From Ascocoryne sarcoides NRRL 50072 (Eukaryota > Ascomycota > Leotiomycetes > Helotiales > Gelatinodiscaceae): a stretch of DNA of 64,000 bases. Location of the stretch: NCBI GenBank assembly GCA_000328965.1, contig KB205942.1:496001-560000 (forward strand), read 5' to 3'. Below are positions 58,620 through 64,000 of the stretch, in pieces (position 1 is the first letter of the stretch; every line of letters begins with the position of its first letter). The position numbers and the translations under genes are program-made. The notes beneath the pieces are model-generated. The model saw only the letters and a program-made list of their open reading frames with translations, made no database searches and was not told the DNA's origin.

Positions 58620-60197
58620 CTGAATCATGGATCACGAATTTGCTTTGCATTGTGCACAGGAGTTGGTTAGATAGATTCGGAGAGCGAGAGTTGGATCTGG
58701 ATCTTGTTCATAACGCTAGGGAAGGATTGCGCTGCATCGTGCATTGGAATGGCGTATTTTGTGGATGGTATAGATGATGGAAGGAGGCAGGGGTGCATAA
58801 TTTGGGGGAGTGTTTGTATATACGGGATGGAATGGAACGTGGTTTGGGCTAGGGTATGGGTGCATAAGAAAGTATTTGTGGATAGGATCTCCGAAGGATA
58901 CATGTAATACTCATGTATCCTAGATAAACATAACGAAGCAAACATTAAATAAAGCAAAGCCTCTTCATTACTAGTGTCACTTATTTTGACACGATTTCAT
59001 CCGGGAGGGAGGAGGCGATAGCGAGGCGGTGATACTAAGTGAAGGCACATACACTTCCCAGCCACTTTCTTTCCCAGCATCTCTCTTCCGAATATTCGGG
59101 CCTTGAATCGATGTTTAACCAGGAGAAGTATTTTAAATGTCGTGGTCGTCACTAGATTGTAGGTAGGATTTGATAAGCGCCCCCCTGCGTGAGATTAATA
59201 AGCATTCACGGTCGCTAGTCTGGTGCCTCAGGAGACTTTCTCTATAGTCCTCTAATCAGCTAGACTGCATATTATTTCTTTTCCCCCAAGTACGTGTGGA
59301 GGATATGGATCAAATTAAATCCATATTCCTGCGCGACCTATATGCCGCTATAGAAACGAGCAAAGCCGGATCCGGAGATACTTCCATGCCCTGTATCTTA
59401 TTCTTAGCATTTTCAAGTAGAGTAAAACTTTTTCTATGTCTAACTGTGGGTGGGTTTGAAGGGCGGCAAGTGAGGTGGCAGGGCAGATTGTGGCATAGCA
59501 TACGAGGTGGTCATCTGAAAATCGGTCGCTGTCGTTGTCGCATCCTAATAACCTCAGCTCGGCTAAACTACTCGAAGCCATTGGCTCTCGAGTATCCTTT
59601 AGCAAAAGAAGTATTAAGTACTGTGCTCCTAGGACTTGATGGAAGAAGCAGGAATCGCTCTCTAAGCCTGACTTTTATAGAGCTTAGCAAATGAAAATAG
59701 CTTTAGGGGATTTTATTTGCGCTTTTTAGCTCCTTTCGTGAGTATGATAGTGATGATTAAGCGAGGCGTTGTCAAGCCTCCACCAATTTTGCTCAGCACC
59801 AGACTAAGCCCTGAAGAAGAAGAATTAATGGCTCCGCCAGAAAACACGAAGTTTTTGACGTGCCCACAATGTTTCTTGCATTCCAGATTTTGGTGGCAGA
59901 GGCTATTTCGGATTTGGGATTGGGGCTTTTGCTTACTTCCCACCACGGAGTCATCGACTTTACTTTCATCTTTCGTGCCTCTGGGCAATGAGAACTGCTT
60001 CATCCTTTGAATCCAGCTGCTTGTTTTTGATAATTATAGCAAGGAAGGGGGTGTCTATGGACTATAAAGAGGATGCTGAAAGGACCAGAGATTTTGATTT
60101 TTCATCATCATCATCATCTTCTTCGTCTTCATCTTCATATTCACAAACACATTTATACACATCTTCATCCACAAAACTTCACTAAAACCACTTCAAA
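58620..60197. other. intergenic, no gene seen
   Basis: ORFs of 130 aa or less without domains or splice partners. The final 100 nt form the leader of the secreted protein and contain a TCA/TCT microsatellite at 60102-60139. Confidence 0.5.
60102..60139. repeat. TCA/TCT trinucleotide tract
   Basis: Five to six TCA units followed by TCT/TCA/TCG mixtures, 59 nt before the ATG at 60198. This is probably within the 5' leader. Confidence 0.8.
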
Positions 60198-60582
60198 ATG
60201 CAATTCTCGACCCTCATCCTCGCTGCACTCTTGCCCCTTTCGATCATGGCATGGCACGATTCGCTCACATGTGGTAGCCCCACAAATGCAGTTGATACGG
60301 CGCATTGCAACCAAAGTATCTAAACCCTTCCTTCTCCCCCCGTACATTTCTGAATTCTTACCATGCTATCTAAACCTCTGTGATTACCAAGGGCAGAATC
60401 AACGTAGAGGCATTAGAGGAATATATACTTACAAAGCGTTAATAGTGTACAAATGCGTACAAGATATCAAAAAGCCAGGCCACGGAGTCATTCAACGCAA
60501 AACGGCAGCGGGGGGTGCCGTCGATCGGGAGTGCTTGGCTGGTGGGGCAAAGCATTGCATCTGTGAGGCTAGTGGAAGGTGA
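60198..60582 (+). CDS. small secreted cysteine-rich protein, 84 aa
   Basis: Two exons (60198-60315 and 60446-60582; 130-bp intron) give 84 aa. MQFSTLILAALLPLSIMA is a clear signal peptide. The mature part of about 66 residues holds six Cys, read as LTC, AHC, YKC, REC, KHC and CIC, which could form three disulfides. It is Lys/Gly-rich, contains no membrane segment and has no recognised fold. Size and Cys content are those of candidate effectors or antimicrobial-type proteins of filamentous fungi; function is unknown. The intron 3' end (AATAG before TGTACAAATG) is my choice; the other nearby AG gives a poorer joint. The small size and short first exon make this easy to miss. Confidence 0.65.
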
Positions 60583-61656
60583 GTCTTTTAGGTTACGCTT
60601 TTGGGTTTCCGATTTTGCCTTTGAGGGTTACAGGACTGATTTGAGTATGATAGGAATTCTGCTGTTGAGATTGGATCAAAGGCTGGTGCAAGGTAAGATT
60701 CCATTTTTTTCTTCGCCTTTGTAGCTCTTAGGATGGGCTAATTTAGAAAAACAGCAAGGTCACGGCTAGGGATCTGGAGGATAGAGAAGCGAGCGAGTAT
60801 TAGGAGTTCTGAGTTTATGACTTTCCAGCGTTTCTTAAAGGGAGGCCTATAAGAAACAGAGAATTGCCTGCATCCATAGTTGATTAGAGAGTGTGGCCGT
60901 AAGAGTGTTCTAAGGTTTCCTTCATTTGTTGGCTTTTGGTGCCCAGGCGTTTAGAGATTCAGCACTTTCGTTTTGTAGAATACAGAGGGTTATACTCAAT
61001 TCTCTCTCCCATGGTGTTGCTAATGACAGGTTTCTAAACTTTGAGTTTCAAGTGTCTTTAAATTTTACTTCTTAGTTATCAGTTAGGGTGGAGAGCAGAC
61101 TTGAGGGGTATTATCAAAGATCCCGCTCTTGCAAATAGAATAATCGCAGCTTTTACTATTGAAACGTAATTCTGTCACGAAAAGCTTTCTTCTCAACTAC
61201 AGCGACAAAGCACTCCAGTTGTTGCTTTGATGTTACAACTGGGCAATGAGCAACCAAACAAATCATGCGCACCCCATCTCCTTTCTTGGGTTCTGATTTT
61301 ACTTATGTTTAAGCGTTAAGAAAGGTTTGATATAGATTAATAATGGATAAGCTTTCAAATCCATATACACATTACCAAAACAATCAAATTTAAATAATCT
61401 TTTGAGAATTTAAGTAGCCGCAAAATTTATGGTCGTTCGGTTAGCACACATCGCTAAATCTCTTACGTATTACGTGCCTCGCGTGCGTTGGCTTCAACGC
61501 CTAATTCTCACAGTCAGACAAAATTCTAAAGGGCATATTATCATTTTTTAGAACCGCTAGAAATATCAATACACTGTCCCGAACTATTTATCGAACTATT
61601 GCAATACCACATCTGTACAAAAGATCCCGTCAGCACCCGCGATATCATCATCGTCC
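60583..61656. other. AT-rich intergenic, no gene seen
   Basis: Short ORFs only. The stretch 61300-61600 is notably AT-rich. No transposon ends were recognised. Confidence 0.5.
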
Positions 61657-62171
61657 ATGTCTAGTCAAGACTCACTCCATCCCTTCCCTCGTTTGCCATT
61701 CGAAATTCGTCACGCAATTTAGAAACTATGCGTCCCTCATCCAGTTTTTGACGTCGATGACTTACCTTGGAAGAGGATCTATATGTCTGGCGCGAAGGGA
61801 AGCGGGTGCCGATCATGTGCAAAGATACTTGGAAAACAAGTGAGAAAAATGCTCTTCCACCACGAATTGCTCGAGTATGTCGGGAATCGAGAGCTGTAGC
61901 GAAGGAACGAGATATTGGGATTGAAGAAGTAGACGTTTGGCCCTGGCTAAGTGGAAAGATTCGTCAGCAAGAAGAAACAAGGCATTGGTTTAATCTGGCC
62001 AATGATATTGTACACATGAATGTAAGGAATCCGATTTCTTTCAACCTGTCAGGATTAATTCTAATCGTATTCGGGCATTATATATTAAATTTCCTCCGTC
62101 GTTTTCGTTGTAGCTTTAGATGTGAGCAAATTCGGGTGTTCCAAAGGTTGTCTAGTCTTTTGGAGTACTGA
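61657..62171 (+). pseudogene. 2EXR-family gene relic (nonsense plus frameshift)
   Basis: A frame from ATG 61657 reads HPFPRLPFEIRHAI, then TAG at 61720-61722, then KLCVPHPVFDVDD. In 2EXR proteins of filamentous fungi the stop position is a Trp (FPRLPxEIRxxIWxxxLP), so TGG became TAG. About 15 codons later the coding signal moves to another frame (LEEDLYVWREGKRVP) and continues with PPRIARVCRESRAVA, a second family hallmark. The shift fits loss of one T near 61767. Similarity fades after about 62030 and the rest of the protein is missing. TGG to TAG is CpA to TpA on the other strand. Function of the family is unknown. Confidence 0.72.
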
Positions 62172-62603
62172 TTGCACCTCCCCTAAAATACGAGCCGTGA
62201 TAAGTGTTTCTAGAAATATTTCTTGACATCTTAGAATTCCTGTTTGCTTCTGGCTCTGCTCACTTCCTATCTGACTTGCCTTCTTAACTGCTATTAACAA
62301 GCTTCTTGAAAACAAAAAACTATACTAAGTTATAATTCATCTAGTGGGATTCAAGCTTCTTAAGCGACGCCGAAAGTTCCCTGACTGGTCTACAGGTTTA
62401 TTTTGGCTGGCCCGCCCGCCCGCAGCTAGTCCTTTCTTATCATGTCCGAACAACCGCATTATCTACAACAATAATAATTCTTACCGCCAGGCCTGCCTCA
62501 TTAGAAACCTAACAATTATTCCTGCCGCCCAACCGGCCTCATCTAGGCCTGCTTCACTGGGGCCTACTTGTACTATCTTCCCGCCAACTTTGCGACGACC
62601 GCT
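62172..62603. other. intergenic, upstream of CCA transferase
   Basis: Contains the promoter and leader of the rightward tRNA nucleotidyltransferase. No other feature is seen. Confidence 0.5.
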
Positions 62604-64000
62604 ATGGAGCCCGAGGCAAAGAGAATCAAAGTCGACACAGGTAGTAAGTACTTCCCGAAGCTGGTTGATCCCCTGGTCCAGACCCAACTGACCCAAGGCT
62701 CAGTTCAGAGGGAGTTGATGGCAAACCCCCCCCACCAGATTGTTTTACTGCCGGCTGAGCAGCTTCTACGGGAACTTTTGCTCGAATGCGCACAGCATTT
62801 CCCCGGCCTCGAGATCTGGATCGTGGGTGGCTGGGTTCGTGACCGCCTACTCGGTATCCCTTCATCCGACGTTGATTTGGCGCTGAGCAAGGTGACGGGT
62901 AGCGATTTTGGCAAGTTCTTAGAGAGCTTCTCCGCGGAGCCAGAAATCGAATCCAAGTACCGCCAGAAAGTAGCCGACCTGGGCATCGCTGGTTCCAGGT
63001 TCACCAGGTTCCACATAATGGAAAGAAACGCCGGCATGTCTAAGAAGCTCGAGACAGCTGGCGGCAAAATATTTGGCCTAGATATTGATTTGGTGAATCT
63101 TCGAAAGGAGGTCTACGACGGGCAGAGCCGCACTCCCGAGCTGGAGTTTGGCACCCCCGAGGAAGCTGCTTTCCGTCGCGATGCTACAGTAAACTCCCTA
63201 TTCTTTCATCTGGAGAAGCAGGAGATTGTTGACCTCACGGGCAGAGGCCTCAAAGATCTAGATGCGAGAATCATGAAGACGCCTCTAGATCCGCGCCAGA
63301 CCTTTATGGACGATCCACTACGGGTGCTGCGGCTTATACGGATTGGCAGTAAACTCGGCTTCGCCATCGACCCGGAGGCTATGCGTTGTATAAAGGACAA
63401 GGAGATACGGCGAGCCCTAGACACAATGATCACTCGCGACAGAATCGGTATTGAATTGTTCAAAATGATGACAGATCCAAGCCCAGAAGTCGCTTTTCAG
63501 CATCTTTTCGAGTCCAACCTCTATACCCCAGTCTTTATCCGCCTCGATTCTTACCTCCCCCAGACCTTACAGGCTGAATTCTCTATGCTAGGACTATCTA
63601 CATCATCGCTGTGGCCAATCACGTGGCCGCGGGCCTACCGACTTCTCGCCTACCTCTTGAAGGACGGCAGCAATCTGGGCATGATGGTTCAATCTGAGGA
63701 AAATATCAATTGTCTCTGGACTATGGCTGCCTATGCACCGATTGCTGGGCTCCGACAAACGATGCTTAAACAGGCGATCCAGGAGGCAACAACCGCCATC
63801 AGAGCCCCTACTAAGATATCTAAACTTCTTGAGAGCGCGCTCAAAAATTTCGATTCCATTCACACCACCGTGGAGGCCATCGCGGCTCACCCAGAGAAAC
63901 CTCCTCCACGAAGCGTCATCGGCATGGCAATTCGCTCCTGGGGCGCAGCCTGGAATGCGCAAGTGACATACGTCATGCTGGCCCAGGCCGTTTACGCACT
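62604..64000 (+). CDS. CCA1: CCA tRNA nucleotidyltransferase, cut by window end
   Basis: Adds or repairs the 3' CCA of tRNAs in cytosol, nucleus and mitochondria; class II nucleotidyltransferase. The frame is open from ATG 62604 to the last base, 465 codons with no stop and no intron needed, so the C-terminus is missing. The catalytic head reads IVGGWVRDRLLG then SSDVDLAL, whose two Asp bind metal. RRDATVNSLFF, GLKDLDARIMKTP and DDPLRVLRLIRIGSKLGF follow, including the RRD and DDPLRxLR neck motifs that select CTP/ATP. Yeast Cca1 is about 546 aa, so roughly 80-100 residues lie beyond the window. The start follows a pyrimidine/purine-mixed leader. An internal in-frame ATG could give a shorter cytosolic form. 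Confidence 0.95.
   Translation, partial: MEPEAKRIKVDTGSKYFPKLVDPLVQTQLTQGSVQRELMANPPHQIVLLPAEQLLRELLLECAQHFPGLEIWIVGGWVRDRLLGIPSSDVDLALSKVTGSDFGKFLESFSAEPEIESKYRQKVADLGIAGSRFTRFHIMERNAGMSKKLETAGGKIFGLDIDLVNLRKEVYDGQSRTPELEFGTPEEAAFRRDATVNSLFFHLEKQEIVDLTGRGLKDLDARIMKTPLDPRQTFMDDPLRVLRLIRIGSKLGFAIDPEAMRCIKDKEIRRALDTMITRDRIGIELFKMMTDPSPEVAFQHLFESNLYTPVFIRLDSYLPQTLQAEFSMLGLSTSSLWPITWPRAYRLLAYLLKDGSNLGMMVQSEENINCLWTMAAYAPIAGLRQTMLKQAIQEATTAIRAPTKISKLLESALKNFDSIHTTVEAIAAHPEKPPPRSVIGMAIRSWGAAWNAQVTYVMLAQAVYA

Noticed and set aside
59296..60010. Two plus-strand ORFs (about 130 and 97 aa) between mbp1 and the secreted protein
   Set aside because: The first begins at GTG rather than ATG, and neither shows domain signatures or likely exon partners.
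1..64000. tRNA, rRNA, CRISPR or complete transposon
   Set aside because: No cloverleaf with an intact GGTTCGA box, no rRNA core, no spaced direct repeats, and no terminal repeats with a transposase or reverse transcriptase were seen by eye. A covariance search would be decisive for small RNAs.

Overview
This window comes from a filamentous ascomycete (Pezizomycotina; the gene mix fits Leotiomycetes, but that rank is inference). The evidence is split genes with 46-130 bp GT-AG introns, many with CTAAC-like branch points, plus fungal-only families: an APSES/ankyrin cell-cycle factor, a ferrichrome-type siderophore synthetase, an EGII-like GH5 endoglucanase, and 2EXR and DUF7770 relics. I joined exons by hand. 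For every multi-exon model marked intact, the exon lengths sum to a multiple of three.

Left part (1-15.6 kb): a GPI-tailed GH5 endoglucanase (981-2654, -); a tiny five-exon acylphosphatase (3845-4331, +) that is easily missed because its coding sequence is cut into 12-, 31-, 13-, 70- and 150-nt exons; an unknown 241-aa protein; a short-chain dehydrogenase; a ubiquitin-like-domain protein; and an unknown secreted, membrane-anchored protein. A gene-poor 3.3 kb stretch follows.

Glycolipid-like locus (15.6-22 kb): an SQD2-like GT4 glycosyltransferase and an unusual UDP-glucose 6-dehydrogenase diverge from one promoter that carries a perfect CCCACGTGGG E-box palindrome. Downstream lie a 57-aa single-span membrane protein and a lipase-like alpha/beta hydrolase. 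The layout suggests supply of UDP-glucuronate to a lipid glucuronosyltransferase.

Iron locus (26.4-50.4 kb): a 4884-aa NRPS of the SidC/NPS2 ferricrocin type, a full-size ABCB transporter divergent from it, and SidA-type L-ornithine N5-monooxygenase. The two intergenic regions hold four exact ATCTGATAA sites and one near match, the kind of GATA element bound by the iron repressor SreA. SidA would make N5-hydroxyornithine, an acetylase not recognised here would acylate it, SidC would build and cyclise the hexapeptide, and the ABC protein would move siderophore or a breakdown product. Nbp35 (cytosolic Fe-S assembly) and a broken DUF7770-like gene lie on the 3' side of sidC.

Right part (51.9-64 kb): a nucleoside 2-deoxyribosyltransferase-like protein, an SSAT-like GNAT, a LYR/Cup1-like mitochondrial protein divergent from the MBF subunit Mbp1, a small cysteine-rich secreted protein, a decayed 2EXR gene, and CCA tRNA nucleotidyltransferase running off the window end.
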